Of a stretch of DNA of 64,000 nucleotides, positions 1-9,721 are shown piece by piece; position 1 is the first letter of the stretch; each line of letters begins with the position of its first letter. This DNA comes from Celeribacter indicus (GTDB taxonomy: Bacteria; Pseudomonadota; Alphaproteobacteria; Rhodobacterales; Rhodobacteraceae): the NCBI RefSeq assembly GCF_000819565.1, contig NZ_CP004393.1:2294001-2358000 (forward strand), in the 5' to 3' direction. The translations under genes were made by a program, and so were the position numbers. The notes below the pieces were generated by a model. The model worked only from the letters and a program-made list of their open reading frames with translations, searched no databases and was not told where the DNA came from.

Positions 1-8
1 GCGCGCGG

Positions 9-956
9 ATGTTGCGCACCGCGCTCGGCCCGGCCATTGCCCGGTTTCTGGAAGACCCGGCCGTGGTCGAGGTCATGCTGAACCCGGATGGCCGCATCTG
101 GATCGACCGTCTTTCCGAAGGGCTGGCGGATACGGGCGAAACGATGTCGCCGGCCGATGGCGAGCGCATCGTGCGCCTGGTCGCACACCATGTCGGCGTC
201 GAGGTTCATGCCCGCAGTCCCCGCGTCTCGGCCGAACTTCCCGAGAGCGGCGAACGCTTTGAAGGCTTGCTTCCCCCGGTGGTTTCCTCGCCGGCCTTCG
301 CCATCCGCAAGCCGGCTGTCGCGGTGTTCAGCCTCGATGACTATGTGGCGGCCGGCATCATGTCTGCCGACCAAGCCGCGACGTTACGCGCGGCCGTTTC
401 TTCCCGCGCCAACATCCTCGTGGCGGGTGGCACCAGCACCGGCAAGACCACACTGACCAACGCGCTTCTGGCCGAAGTCGCCAAGGGCGCGGATCGTGTC
501 GTCATCATCGAGGACACGCGCGAGCTGCAATGCGCCGCGCCCAACCTTGTCGCTATGCGGACGAAAGACGGCGTGGCGACGCTTTCCGATCTGGTCCGTT
601 CCTCGCTGCGCCTGCGCCCCGACCGCATCCCCATCGGCGAGGTGCGCGGATCGGAAGCCCTCGACCTGCTCAAAGCCTGGGGAACGGGACACCCCGGCGG
701 CATCGGCACCATCCATGCAGGCACCGGCATCGGTGCGCTCCGCCGTCTTGAACAGCTCATTCAGGAGGCCGTCGTCACCGTCCCGCGCGCGCTGATCGCC
801 GAGACCATCGACCTTGTTGCCGTCCTTTCCGGGCGCGGTTCCGCGCGCCGGCTGGCCGAACTCGCCCGCGTCGAAGGGCTGGGGCCGGACGGCGACTACC
901 GCATCACGCATCTCAGCCCCTTGGCAACCCCCACCAGAACTGGAGACCCCGAATGA
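9..956 (+). CDS. trbB: P-type conjugative transfer ATPase TrbB
   Basis: Cytoplasmic secretion ATPase of the VirB11/GspE type that powers pilus assembly or substrate transfer in the trb type IV secretion system. A Walker A motif GGTSTGKT lies at residues 140-147 with Lys146, followed by an acidic [10 protein letters not shown] segment and a downstream [20 protein letters not shown] motif typical of this ATPase family. The length, 315 residues, is close to the usual TrbB. The frame is open to the window edge, so a slightly earlier start outside the window is possible. It is the first visible gene of the trb operon and overlaps trbC by four bases (ATGA). Confidence 0.93.
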   Translation: MLRTALGPAIARFLEDPAVVEVMLNPDGRIWIDRLSEGLADTGETMSPADGERIVRLVAHHVGVEVHARSPRVSAELPESGERFEGLLPPVVSSPAFAIRKPAVAVFSLDDYVAAGIMSADQAATLRAAVSSRANILVAGGTSTGKTTLTNALLAEVAKGADRVVIIEDTRELQCAAPNLVAMRTKDGVATLSDLVRSSLRLRPDRIPIGEVRGSEALDLLKAWGTGHPGGIGTIHAGTGIGALRRLEQLIQEAVVTVPRALIAETIDLVAVLSGRGSARRLAELARVEGLGPDGDYRITHLSPLATPTRTGDPE

Positions 957-1285
957 TCCGTCATGCCATGCGCATCCGTCGCCACGTCGCCACGGCCGCG
1001 GCCGTCACCTATGTCAGCCTCTTCATGGCCCCGGCCGCCCACGCCTCGGGGTCGTCGATGCCCTGGGAAGCGCCGCTGCAATCCATCCTCGAATCCATCG
1101 AGGGGCCGGTCGCGAAGATCATCGCCGTCATCATCATCATCGTGACCGGCCTGACGCTGGCCTTCGGCGATACCAGCGGCGGCTTCCGCCGCCTGATCCA
1201 GATCGTGTTCGGCCTGTCCATCGCCTTCGCCGCATCGAGCTTTTTCCTGTCGTTCTTCTCGTTCGGCGGCGGAGCGCTCGTTTGA
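953..1285 (+). CDS. trbC: TrbC/VirB2 family conjugal pilin
   Basis: Small pilin precursor of 110 residues. It has a signal-peptide-like N-terminus ending near AHASG (residues about 29-33) and two hydrophobic segments, about 58-72 and 84-103, as in VirB2-type pilins that are cleaved and stored in the inner membrane before polymerisation. Its start overlaps the trbB stop and its stop overlaps the trbD start, so translation is probably coupled. The family is assigned from size, topology and operon position. Confidence 0.88.
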   Translation: MIRHAMRIRRHVATAAAVTYVSLFMAPAAHASGSSMPWEAPLQSILESIEGPVAKIIAVIIIIVTGLTLAFGDTSGGFRRLIQIVFGLSIAFAASSFFLSFFSFGGGALV

Positions 1286-1566
1286 TGGCGGGCGGCCTCG
1301 AACAGCTCGACGCGGTGCCGGGTTTCTCGGTCCCGGTCCATCGGGCGTTGACCGAGCATATCCTGCTCGGCGGCGCACCGCGCGCCATCGCCATCATGAA
1401 CGGGACGCTTGCCGGGGCCGTGGGCCTCGGCCTGCGCCTTTGGCTGGTCGGCCTCGCCATATGGGCCATCGGCCATTTCGCAGCCGTATGGGCGGCGAAG
1501 CGCGACCCCCAGTTCGTCGAGGTCGGACGCAGGCATCTGCGCGTCCCCGGCCATCTGGCGGTGTGA
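1285..1566 (+). CDS. trbD: Conjugal transfer protein TrbD (VirB3-like)
   Basis: A 93-residue inner-membrane protein of the VirB3/TrbD type, starting at the ATG that overlaps the trbC stop by one base. A hydrophobic stretch at about residues 39-70 (AGAVGLGLRLWLVGLAIWAIG) would form one or two membrane helices, followed by a basic cytoplasmic tail. VirB3-type proteins sit next to the VirB4/TrbE ATPase and are thought to anchor it. A longer open frame extends upstream through trbC but has no support as coding; the spacing and the family length favour this start. Confidence 0.85.
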   Translation: MAGGLEQLDAVPGFSVPVHRALTEHILLGGAPRAIAIMNGTLAGAVGLGLRLWLVGLAIWAIGHFAAVWAAKRDPQFVEVGRRHLRVPGHLAV

Positions 1567-1576
1567 GGGCGCGGCC

Positions 1577-4111
1577 ATGATGAACCTTGCCGAATACCGC
1601 CGCACCGCCACCCAGCTCGCCGATTATCTGCCATGGGCCGCGCTGGTCGGCCAAGGCGTCGTGCTCAACAAGGACGGCAGTTTCCAGAGGACGGCGAAGT
1701 TTCGTGGTCCCGATCTGGATTCCGCCGTCGCGGCCGAGCTGGTCGCCGTTGCCGGCCGCATCAACAACGCAGTGCGCCGTCTCGGCTCCGGCTGGAGCAT
1801 CTTCGTCGAGGCGCAGCGCAATCCGTCCTCGACCTATCCGGACAGCACATTTCCCGATCCCGCATCGGCGCTGGTCGATGCGGAGCGGAAAGCCGATTTC
1901 GAGGGTGAGGCCGACGAGGGATCGTCCCGGTGGGACGATCACCGGCCGAACGGCACGCATTTCGTGTCGGGCTACTTCCTGACCTTCCTCTGGCTGCCCC
2001 CGGCCGAGGAAGCCGCCCGCGCAGAAACATGGCTCTATGAGGGCCGCGAGAAAACGGGCGTGGACCCGTGGGAGCTGCTGCGCGGCTTCATCGACCGCAC
2101 CGACCGCGTTCTCGCGCTGCTCGACGGCTTCATGCCCGAGTGCCGCTGGCTCGATGACGGCGCGACGCTGACCTATCTCCATTCCACCATCTCGATCAAC
2201 CGCCATCGCGTGCGCGTGCCCGAGGTGCCCATGCACCTCGACGCGCTGCTCGCCGACCAGCCGTTGACTGGCGGGCTGGAACCGCGCCTTGGCGACGCGC
2301 ATCTGCGCGTGCTGACCATCGTGGGATTCCCGACCGCGACGACGCCGGGCCTGCTCGACGATTTGAACCGGCTGGCGTTTCCGTATCGATGGAGCACCCG
2401 CGCGATCCTGCTCGACAAGACCGATGCGACGCGACTGCTCACCAGGATCAGGCGGCAATGGTTCGCCAAGCGCAAGAGCGTCGCGGCAATTCTGAAAGAG
2501 GTGATGACGAACGAGGCGTCCGCGCTCGTGGATACCGACGCGGCGAACAAGGCGCTCGACGCCGACATGGCCTTGCAGGAGCTTGGGGCAGACGTGGCGG
2601 GCATGGCCTATGTCACGGCGACCGTCACCGTTTGGGATACCGACCCGCGCATTGCCGACGAGAAGCTGCGCCTGGTCGAGAAGATCGTTCAGGGCCGCGA
2701 CTTCACCGCCATGCCCGAGAGCGTCAACGCGGTTGACGCATGGCTCGGCAGCCTGCCCGGACACGCCTACGCCAATGTCCGCCAGCCACCCATCAGCACT
2801 TTGAATCTCGCCCACATGATCCCGCTTTCGGCGGTGTGGGCGGGGCCGGAACGGGACGAGCATTTCGGTGCGCCCCCTTTGCTCTTTGGAAAGACCGAAG
2901 GCTCAACCCCGTTCCGGCTAAGTCTGCATGTCGGCGACGTAGGGCACACCCTTGTCGTCGGCCCGACCGGCGCGGGCAAATCCGTGCTGCTCGCCCTCAT
3001 GGCCTTGCAGTTCCGGCGCTATGCGGGATCGCAGGTTTTCGCCTTCGACTTCGGCGGTAGCATCCGCGCCGCCGCGCTCGCCATGGGCGGGGATTGGCAC
3101 GATTTGGGCGGCGGCCTCACGGAAGGGGACGAGGCCTCCGTCTCGCTCCAGCCGCTTGGCCGCATCCACGATACCTATGAACGCGCATGGGCGGCGGACT
3201 GGATTGCGGCCATCCTCATGCGCGAGGGGCTGGCGATCACGCCGGAGGTGAAAGAGCACATCTGGACGGCGCTGACTTCGCTTGCGTCCGCGCCGGTCGG
3301 CGAGCGCACCATCACCGGCCTCGCGGTCCTGCTGCAAAGCAACGACCTCAAACAAGCCCTTCGGCCTTATTGCGTCGGCGGCGCCTATGGCCGGTTGCTC
3401 GACGCCGAGACGGAACATCTTGGCGCGGCGGACGTGCAGGCGTTCGAGATCGAGGGGCTTGTCGGGACCGGCGCGGCCCCGGCCGTGCTCGCCTATCTGT
3501 TCCATCGCATCGGCGATCGGCTCGATGGGCGGCCGACGCTGCTCATCATCGACGAGGGTTGGCTTGCGCTGGACGACGAGGGGTTCGCCGGCCAGCTCCG
3601 CGAATGGCTAAAAACGCTGCGCAAGAAGAACGCCAGCGTCATCTTCGCCACGCAAAGCCTGTCCGACATTGACGGCAGCAACATCGCGCCCGCGATTATC
3701 GAAAGCTGCCCGACCCGGCTCTTGCTGCCGAACGAGCGCGCCATCGAGCCGCAGATCACGGCCATCTATCGCCGCTTCGGCCTCAATGACAGGCAGATCG
3801 AAATCCTAGCACGGGCCACGCCCAAGCGGGATTATTACTGCCAAAGCCGCAGGGGCAATCGCCTGTTCGAGCTGGGCCTGTCCGAAGTCGGCCTCGCGCT
3901 CTGCGCCGCATCCGCCAAATCCGACCAGACCCTCATTGCGCAGATCGTTGCGGAGCACGGCCGCGATGGTTTCCTCGCCGCATGGCTGCGCGAGCGCGGC
4001 GTCGATTGGGCGGCCGAGCTGATCCCCAACCTCACCAATCTTGCCGACCGGCCGGAATTCGCCGCGCCGGCCCGGCTCGATACCCACCCCACACAGGAGA
4101 TTCTTCCATGA
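1577..4111 (+). CDS. trbE: Conjugal transfer ATPase TrbE (VirB4 family)
   Basis: Large ATPase of the mating-pair apparatus, 844 residues from the ATG at 1577. The N-terminal half is the CagE/TrbE/VirB domain. The C-terminal half is a RecA-like AAA domain with Walker A GPTGAGKS at 462-469 (Lys468) and Walker B LLIIDEGW near residue 655. VirB4 proteins associate with the inner-membrane complex and drive pilin extraction and assembly. The reading frame stays open upstream to 1409 inside trbD, but MMNLAEYRR is the expected N-terminus. Its stop overlaps the trbJ start (ATGA). Confidence 0.94.
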   Translation: MMNLAEYRRTATQLADYLPWAALVGQGVVLNKDGSFQRTAKFRGPDLDSAVAAELVAVAGRINNAVRRLGSGWSIFVEAQRNPSSTYPDSTFPDPASALVDAERKADFEGEADEGSSRWDDHRPNGTHFVSGYFLTFLWLPPAEEAARAETWLYEGREKTGVDPWELLRGFIDRTDRVLALLDGFMPECRWLDDGATLTYLHSTISINRHRVRVPEVPMHLDALLADQPLTGGLEPRLGDAHLRVLTIVGFPTATTPGLLDDLNRLAFPYRWSTRAILLDKTDATRLLTRIRRQWFAKRKSVAAILKEVMTNEASALVDTDAANKALDADMALQELGADVAGMAYVTATVTVWDTDPRIADEKLRLVEKIVQGRDFTAMPESVNAVDAWLGSLPGHAYANVRQPPISTLNLAHMIPLSAVWAGPERDEHFGAPPLLFGKTEGSTPFRLSLHVGDVGHTLVVGPTGAGKSVLLALMALQFRRYAGSQVFAFDFGGSIRAAALAMGGDWHDLGGGLTEGDEASVSLQPLGRIHDTYERAWAADWIAAILMREGLAITPEVKEHIWTALTSLASAPVGERTITGLAVLLQSNDLKQALRPYCVGGAYGRLLDAETEHLGAADVQAFEIEGLVGTGAAPAVLAYLFHRIGDRLDGRPTLLIIDEGWLALDDEGFAGQLREWLKTLRKKNASVIFATQSLSDIDGSNIAPAIIESCPTRLLLPNERAIEPQITAIYRRFGLNDRQIEILARATPKRDYYCQSRRGNRLFELGLSEVGLALCAASAKSDQTLIAQIVAEHGRDGFLAAWLRERGVDWAAELIPNLTNLADRPEFAAPARLDTHPTQEILP

Positions 4112-4881
4112 CCCATCCCAAGATCGTCGGGGCTTCGGCCCTCGCGCTGGCGCTCGCCGTGCCCGTCGCGCTGTCGCCTATGCTGGCAAGCCCGGCCCAT
4201 GCGCAATTCGGCTTCGGCCGCATCGTCTATGATCCGAGCAACTACGCGCAGAACGTCCTCACGGCGGCCCGGACGCTGGAGCAGATCAACAACCAGATCA
4301 CCAGCCTCCAAAACGAAGCGCAGATGCTTATCAACCAGGCGAGGAATCTGGCGAGCCTGCCATACAGCGCGCTCCAGCAGCTCCAGCAGAACGTCAGCCG
4401 CACCCAGCAGCTTCTCAGCGACGCGCAGAACATCGCGTTCGATGTGCAAAACATCGACCAGGCGTTTCAGCAGCAATACGGCAACGTCTCGCAGTCGGCG
4501 ACCGACGCCCAGCTTGTCGCCGATGCGCGCGACCGTTGGCAAAACACGGTCGGCGGCTTGCAAGACGCCATGAAGGTGCAAGCCGGTGTCGTCGGCAATA
4601 TCGACAGCAACCGCGCCGAGATGGCCGCGCTCGTCGGCCGGAGCCAGGGCGCGACCGGCGCATTACAGGCCACGCAGGCCGGCAATCAGATCCTCGCCCT
4701 CCAGTCGCAGCAGCTTTCCGACCTGATCGCCATGCTTGCCGCCAACGGCCGGTCGGAAGCGCTGATCGAGGCCGAGCGCGCCACGGCCGCCGAACAGGGC
4801 CGCGTCCAGCGCGAGCGCTTCCTGACCCCCGGCAGCGGCTACCAGCCGGGCAATGCGCAGATGTTCAACGGCAACAACTGA
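4108..4881 (+). CDS. trbJ: P-type conjugative transfer protein TrbJ (VirB5-like)
   Basis: Secreted 257-residue protein. A signal peptide (hydrophobic residues about 7-28, cleavage near AHA-QFG) is followed by long Gln/Asn-rich helices with coiled-coil character (LEQINNQITSLQNEAQML). TrbJ/VirB5 proteins are minor pilus components at the pilus tip. It follows trbE with a four-base overlap and precedes the trbK-like gene, the standard trb order. Confidence 0.9.
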   Translation: MTHPKIVGASALALALAVPVALSPMLASPAHAQFGFGRIVYDPSNYAQNVLTAARTLEQINNQITSLQNEAQMLINQARNLASLPYSALQQLQQNVSRTQQLLSDAQNIAFDVQNIDQAFQQQYGNVSQSATDAQLVADARDRWQNTVGGLQDAMKVQAGVVGNIDSNRAEMAALVGRSQGATGALQATQAGNQILALQSQQLSDLIAMLAANGRSEALIEAERATAAEQGRVQRERFLTPGSGYQPGNAQMFNGNN

Positions 4882-4895
4882 CCGGGAGGCTCGCC

Positions 4896-5183
4896 ATGGA
4901 CGGCAAGATGCTGGCCCGGCTCGGGGCTGTCGTATTCGTCGCCATCGCCATCACCGCCACAGTGATCGAGATGGCCCGCAAGGACGATCCCGCGCCGGCC
5001 AGCACCGCACCGGCGCTGCAACCACCGACCGATCCGCTCCGCGCGACGCTCCGCCGGTGCCAGCAGCTTGGGGAAACGGCGACGAGCGATCCGGCTTGTC
5101 TCGCCGCATGGGCCGAGAGCCGCGACCGCTTTCTTGGCCGGACGCCCGCGCAGACCGCTCCGCGACAGAACGAGGAACAGTGA
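4896..5183 (+). CDS. trbK: TrbK-type entry exclusion protein
   Basis: A 95-residue protein with one N-terminal membrane helix (about residues 6-23, LARLGAVVFVAIAITATVIE) and a short polar periplasmic part with two cysteines (RRCQQL and DPACLAAW). Position between trbJ and trbL, size and topology match the alternative TrbK family (TIGR04360, from memory), which blocks redundant conjugation into a cell that already carries the element. A GGGAGG ribosome-binding site precedes the ATG at 4896; an in-frame extension to 4536 is antisense-like noise over trbJ. Confidence 0.75.
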   Translation: MDGKMLARLGAVVFVAIAITATVIEMARKDDPAPASTAPALQPPTDPLRATLRRCQQLGETATSDPACLAAWAESRDRFLGRTPAQTAPRQNEEQ

Positions 5184-5186
5184 TCC

Positions 5187-6560
5187 ATGGGCGGAACCGG
5201 CGTCATCGACTCGTTTCTTGGGGTCTTCACCAGCTACATAGATTCCGGCTTCGGCCTGCTCGGTGGGGAAGTGGCGTTTATCGCCACCACCCTGATCGTC
5301 ATCGACGTGACGCTTGCCGCGCTCTTCTGGGCCTGGGGCGCGGATGACGACATTATCGCAAGGCTGGTCAAGAAGACCCTGTTCGTCGGTGTCTTCGCCT
5401 ACATCATCGGCAACTGGAACAACCTCGCCCGCATCGTCTTCGACTCATTCGCCGGTCTCGGTCTCATGGCGTCGGGCACGGGCTTTTCCGCTGCCGACCT
5501 CATGCGGCCAGGCCGGGTGGCACAGACCGGCCTCGATGCCGGCCGACCATTGCTCGATTCCATTTCCGACCTCATGGGCTACTGGTCGTTCTTCGAGAAC
5601 TTCATCCAGATCGCCTGCCTGCTGTTCGCCTGGGCGCTGGTGATCCTCGCCTTCTTCATCCTCGCCGTGCAGCTCTTCGTCACGCTGATCGAGTTCAAGC
5701 TGACCACGCTGGCCGGCTTCGTGCTGATCCCCTTCGGCCTGTTCGGCAAGACCGCCTTCATGGCCGAGCGTGTGCTTGGCAACGTAATCTCTTCCGGCAT
5801 CAAGGTTCTGGTGTTGGCCGTCATCATCGGCATCGGCTCGACGCTGTTCTCGCAATTCACGGCCGGTTTCGGCGGCGCGACCCCGACCATCGACGACGCC
5901 ATGGCGATCGTGCTGGCAGCCCTGTCGCTGCTCGGCCTCGGCATCTTCGGACCCGGCATCGCCACCGGCCTTGTCTCGGGCGGCCCCCAGCTCGGCGCGG
6001 GCGCGGCCGTGGGCACCGGCCTCGCCGCCGGCGGCATGGCGCTGGCGGGCGGCGCGGCGGCGGGTGGCGCGGCGATGCTCGGCGCAAAAGGCGGCGCAGC
6101 CGCTTTGTCCGGCGCGGCCGCGGCCGTTCGCGGCGGCGCGACGGCCGCAGGAGCCGCTTCCGCAGCCTACAGCCTCGGCTCGCTCGGCCAGACCGGCGCG
6201 ACCGGCGTCGCCTCCGGCCTTGGCGGTGTCGCCCGCGCGGCAGGATCGGCCGCTATCTCGCCGCTCAAGCGCGCCGCCGCGCGCGCCAGCGAATCTGTCA
6301 CATCCAGCTTCACCGAAGGCGCACGGGCCGGCTTTGGCGCGACGGGCGGCACGTCCTCCATGGGCACGGTCGGCGGCGCGAGCGCCGATCCCGCCGCTGC
6401 GCCTTCCGGCCCGGCCGGCAGTCCGCCCGCATGGGCGCAACGGATGCGGCGCTCGCAGGCCATGAACCACGGCACGACCATGGCCGCGCACGCCGTCCGC
6501 TCCGGCGACAGCCACGGCCCCGGCTCTTCCGTCAACCTTTCCGAAAGTGACCGCTCATGA
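5187..6560 (+). CDS. trbL: P-type conjugative transfer protein TrbL (VirB6-like)
   Basis: Polytopic inner-membrane protein of 457 residues, part of the channel that passes DNA or protein substrate. About six hydrophobic segments lie in the first 260 residues, followed by a long Gly/Ala-rich low-complexity region (about 265-400) and a hydrophilic tail. Known TrbL/VirB6 proteins show the same division. It overlaps trbF by four bases. Confidence 0.92.
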   Translation: MGGTGVIDSFLGVFTSYIDSGFGLLGGEVAFIATTLIVIDVTLAALFWAWGADDDIIARLVKKTLFVGVFAYIIGNWNNLARIVFDSFAGLGLMASGTGFSAADLMRPGRVAQTGLDAGRPLLDSISDLMGYWSFFENFIQIACLLFAWALVILAFFILAVQLFVTLIEFKLTTLAGFVLIPFGLFGKTAFMAERVLGNVISSGIKVLVLAVIIGIGSTLFSQFTAGFGGATPTIDDAMAIVLAALSLLGLGIFGPGIATGLVSGGPQLGAGAAVGTGLAAGGMALAGGAAAGGAAMLGAKGGAAALSGAAAAVRGGATAAGAASAAYSLGSLGQTGATGVASGLGGVARAAGSAAISPLKRAAARASESVTSSFTEGARAGFGATGGTSSMGTVGGASADPAAAPSGPAGSPPAWAQRMRRSQAMNHGTTMAAHAVRSGDSHGPGSSVNLSESDRS

Positions 6561-7246
6561 GCATCTTCAAACGACCCGCAGCCCATTACGGCAAGACGCC
6601 GGAACCCGAGACCCCGTATCAGAAGGCCGCGCAGGTCTGGGACGAGCGTATCGGCTCGGCCCGCGTGCAGGCCCGCAACTGGCGCTATATGGCCTTCGGT
6701 TCGCTGATCCTTTCAATGGGTTTCGCTGCTGCCCTCGTATGGCAATCGGCGCGCGGGACCGTTGTGCCCTGGGTCGTGCAGGTCGATGCGCTCGGCGAGG
6801 CCCAGACCGTCGCACCGGCGAACGCCGACTATCGCCCGACCGATCCGCAGATCGCGTTCCATCTCGGCCGTTTCATCGAGCAGGTCCGCGCGATCCCGGC
6901 CGATGCGATCATCGTCCGGCAGAACTGGCTTCGCGCCTACGAGTTCACCACCGACCGGGGCGCTGCGGCCCTGAACGACTATGCCCGCGCCAACGATCCG
7001 TTCACGCGCGTCGGCCGCCAACAGATCGCCGTCGATGTGTCCAGCGTCATCCGGGCATCGCCGGATTCCTTCCGTATTGCCTGGACCGAACGCCATTACG
7101 AAAACGGCCAGCTTTCCGGCACCGAGCGATGGACCGCGATCCTGACCATCGTGATCCAGCCGCCGCGCGACGCCGAGAGGCTGCGCGCCAATCCGCTCGG
7201 CATCTACGTCAATGCAATCTCATGGTCGCGGGAGATGAGCCAATGA
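6557..7246 (+). CDS. trbF: Conjugal transfer protein TrbF (VirB8-like)
   Basis: Bitopic inner-membrane protein, 229 residues. It has a cytoplasmic N-terminus, one membrane helix near residues 38-58 (YMAFGSLILSMGFAAALVW) and a periplasmic VirB8/TrbF domain with the family-typical pattern of an Arg/Tyr-rich ERHYENGQLSG strand and a terminal NPLGIYVNAISWSREM motif. It serves as an assembly factor linking inner-membrane and outer-membrane parts of the secretion channel. It overlaps both neighbours by four bases. Confidence 0.92.
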   Translation: MSIFKRPAAHYGKTPEPETPYQKAAQVWDERIGSARVQARNWRYMAFGSLILSMGFAAALVWQSARGTVVPWVVQVDALGEAQTVAPANADYRPTDPQIAFHLGRFIEQVRAIPADAIIVRQNWLRAYEFTTDRGAAALNDYARANDPFTRVGRQQIAVDVSSVIRASPDSFRIAWTERHYENGQLSGTERWTAILTIVIQPPRDAERLRANPLGIYVNAISWSREMSQ

Positions 7247-8262
7247 CCAGCACGACGTTCCGTAAAGCCGGCTTTCCGGTTTTCCGTAAACCCGCACTGG
7301 CGGCATTGCTGCTTTCCGCGACCGTGCTGGCCGGCTGCGCCACCAACCGGACGCCGCAATTCTCCTATGACGACGCCGTGCCGCCGCTGTCGACGCCGCC
7401 TGCGACTTCGACTGAGGACCGGCCCCGACCGCTGCACGTCCCACCGGCATGGACCGTCGCGCGAGGCGGCGAGAGGGCGGGCACACCGACCGGCCGCGTC
7501 GAGAACGCCAACGCCGCCGCCCGCGTCGAGCCGCGCCGCGAAGGCTATTACAACGCCATCCAGATATACCCGTGGTCGGAAGGCGCGCTCTATCAGGTCT
7601 ATGCCGCCCCTGGTCAGATCACCAATATCGCATTGGAGCCGGGCGAAAGCCTGACCGGCGCGGGACCGATCGCCGCCGGCGACACCGCCCGCTGGATCAT
7701 CGGCGACACCGAGAGCGGCAGCGGTGCCAACCGGCGCGTCCATATCCTCGTGAAACCGACCCGCGACGACATCTCGACCAACCTTGTCGTGACCACCGAC
7801 CGGCGAACCTACATGATCGAGCTGCGCGCGCGGGACGCGCTCTACATGCCCGCCGTGGCCTGGGCCTATCCAGCGCCACCGGCAGGCCAGCACCGGGCCG
7901 TCCCGGCCGCGCCGGTCATCCCGGCCGAGGCGGCGCGGAACTATCGCTACGGATTGCAGGTGCAGGGCGACAGCCCGCCATGGCGGCCGGTTTCCGTTTT
8001 CGACGATGGCCGGCGCGTCTATGTCGTCTTCCCGCGCGGGATCGTGCAGGGCGAAATGCCGCCCATCTTCGTGCTCGGGTCGGACGGCGAGCCGCAGATC
8101 GTCAATTCCCGCATCTACCGGAACGTCCTGATCGTGGACCGTCTGTTTGGCGCGGCCGAACTGCGCCTCGGCGGCAACCGCCAGCAGGTCGTCAGGATCG
8201 TCCGTATAGAGCAACGACAGGCCGCCGCTCAGCCCGCAGCCACCGGAGACTCGCCGTCATGA
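7243..8262 (+). CDS. trbG: P-type conjugative transfer lipoprotein TrbG (VirB9-like)
   Basis: Outer-membrane core-complex protein of 339 residues from the ATG at 7243. A lipoprotein signal with lipobox LAGC (Cys32) is visible; that cysteine would be lipidated. The C-terminal VirB9/TrbG domain contains the typical NYRYGLQVQGD and PPIFVLGSDGEPQIVNSR stretches. It forms the outer ring together with TrbI. The frame is open further upstream to 6547 over trbF, which is a shadow. Confidence 0.92.
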   Translation: MTSTTFRKAGFPVFRKPALAALLLSATVLAGCATNRTPQFSYDDAVPPLSTPPATSTEDRPRPLHVPPAWTVARGGERAGTPTGRVENANAAARVEPRREGYYNAIQIYPWSEGALYQVYAAPGQITNIALEPGESLTGAGPIAAGDTARWIIGDTESGSGANRRVHILVKPTRDDISTNLVVTTDRRTYMIELRARDALYMPAVAWAYPAPPAGQHRAVPAAPVIPAEAARNYRYGLQVQGDSPPWRPVSVFDDGRRVYVVFPRGIVQGEMPPIFVLGSDGEPQIVNSRIYRNVLIVDRLFGAAELRLGGNRQQVVRIVRIEQRQAAAQPAATGDSPS

Positions 8263-9398
8263 CAGACAACCCGATCACCGACACCACAGCGCCCATGCGG
8301 CTGCGCGCAGAACCGCCCCGTGTCACGCGCCTGTCGCGCAAGATGCTGGCAGGCGTTGGCGCTGTCGCCTTGCTCGGCATCGGCGGCGCGCTGATCTACG
8401 CGCTCCAGACCCGCGATGCAGGACCGGGCGGCGAAGAACTCTATTCGACAGAAAACCGGCCCACGGCGGACGGACTCACGGGCTTGCCCTCCGACTACAC
8501 CGGCCCGGTGCTCGGCCCCGCGCTGCCCGGCGACCTTGGCCGTCCGATCCTCGACGCGCAGAACCGGGGCCAGCCGGTCGCAACGCCTGCGATCACAACG
8601 CCCGCGGTCGATCCAGAGGAAGAACGCCGCCGCGCCGAGGAAGAGGCCGCGCGCCTGAGCAACGTGTTCTTCCAGACCGGCCCGCGTCCCGGATCGACAG
8701 CCGGAACGGCCATGCCCGGCCTGGCCGGTCTCGGCGGTCAACCGGACGGAACCGCAGGCCAAAATCGTCATGCCGCCTTCCTAGGCGGCCCGGTTGACCG
8801 GCAGACCGTCGCGCCGGATCGTGTCACGCCGCCCGCATCGCCCTGGATACTTCAGGCTGGGGCCGTGATCCCGGCCGCGCTCATCACCGGCATCCGTTCC
8901 GACCTTCCGGGCCAGACAACAGCGCAAGTCACCGAGAACGTCTATGACAGCCCGACCGGCAGCCTGCTCCTGATCCCGCAAGGAACCCGCATCATCGGCC
9001 AGTATGACGACGGCGTGACCTTCGGCCAGCGCCGCGTCCTGCTTGTCTGGAATCGCCTGATCCTGCCGGGCGGCCGTTCCATCGTCCTTGAGCGCCTGCC
9101 GGGCACGGACGCCAGCGGCTACGCCGGCCTTGAGGATGGCGTCGATTATCACTGGTGGGATCTGATGAAAGCGGCTGGCCTCTCCACGCTGCTCGCGGTC
9201 GGCACGGAGCTTGCGACAAGTGACGAGGACCGGCTGATCCGCGCCATCCGCGACGGCGCGCAGGATACCGTCAATCAGGCCGGCCAGCAGATCGTCCAGC
9301 GCCAGTTGCAGGTCGCGCCTACGCTCACCATCCGACCGGGCTTCCCGCTCAGGATAATTGTTACCCGCGATTTAGTATTCGAGCAGACAGGAGGTTGA
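8259..9398 (+). CDS. trbI: Conjugal transfer protein TrbI (VirB10-like)
   Basis: A 379-residue VirB10/TrbI protein spanning both membranes. A single N-terminal membrane helix at about residues 30-50 (MLAGVGAVALLGIGGALIYA) is followed by a Pro/Gly/Thr-rich linker and, from about residue 200, the conserved barrel domain with GAVIPAALITGIRSDLPGQ, YDSPTGSLLLIPQGTRIIG and a terminal FPLRIIVTRDL motif. It completes the trb core complex with TrbG. It starts by four-base overlap with trbG. Confidence 0.93.
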   Translation: MTDNPITDTTAPMRLRAEPPRVTRLSRKMLAGVGAVALLGIGGALIYALQTRDAGPGGEELYSTENRPTADGLTGLPSDYTGPVLGPALPGDLGRPILDAQNRGQPVATPAITTPAVDPEEERRRAEEEAARLSNVFFQTGPRPGSTAGTAMPGLAGLGGQPDGTAGQNRHAAFLGGPVDRQTVAPDRVTPPASPWILQAGAVIPAALITGIRSDLPGQTTAQVTENVYDSPTGSLLLIPQGTRIIGQYDDGVTFGQRRVLLVWNRLILPGGRSIVLERLPGTDASGYAGLEDGVDYHWWDLMKAAGLSTLLAVGTELATSDEDRLIRAIRDGAQDTVNQAGQQIVQRQLQVAPTLTIRPGFPLRIIVTRDLVFEQTGG

Positions 9399-9400
9399 CC

Positions 9401-9634
9401 ATGACCAAGCTGAAACTCGGCGCAATCCCCGACGACAAGCCCGTGAAAGTCACGGTAGAGCTGCCCGCGCCGCTCCACCGCGATCTTGCCGCCTATGCCG
9501 AAGTCCTGGCCCGCGAGAGCGGCCAAGCCGCCGCTGATCCCGTCAGGCTGATCGTGCCCATGCTGGAGCGGTTCATCGCCACGGATCGCGGTTTCGCCAA
9601 GGCGAGGCGGGAAGGAGGTGGCGCGGCGGGATGA
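9401..9634 (+). CDS. DUF2274 domain protein of the trb operon
   Basis: Small 77-residue protein that usually follows trbI in alphaproteobacterial conjugative elements. The sequence KPVKVTVELPAPLHRDLAAYAEVL resembles a ribbon-helix-helix fold, so a DNA-binding role is possible, but no function is established. A strong AGGAGG at 9389-9394 places the start at the ATG at 9401 rather than the TTG at 9395, which lies within three bases of the ribosome-binding site. It is the last gene of the trb operon; the next gene is convergent. Confidence 0.8.
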   Translation: MTKLKLGAIPDDKPVKVTVELPAPLHRDLAAYAEVLARESGQAAADPVRLIVPMLERFIATDRGFAKARREGGGAAG

Positions 9635-9721
9635 ATGGCGGCTGTCAGGGACAAAGCGAACTTTCGCGGCGTCGGGAACGAAAGCCCAGACCCCACCGTC
9701 CCGATGAACCTCTCCAACGGT

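Noticed and set aside
1409..1576. Longer TrbE starting within trbD
   Set aside because: It overlaps most of trbD, and the ATG at 1577 gives the usual TrbE N-terminus and spacing.
9635..9721. Terminator between the trb operon and the TetR gene
   Set aside because: Only a 6-bp stem CTTTCG/CGAAAG with a 12-base loop and no T-run; too weak to call.
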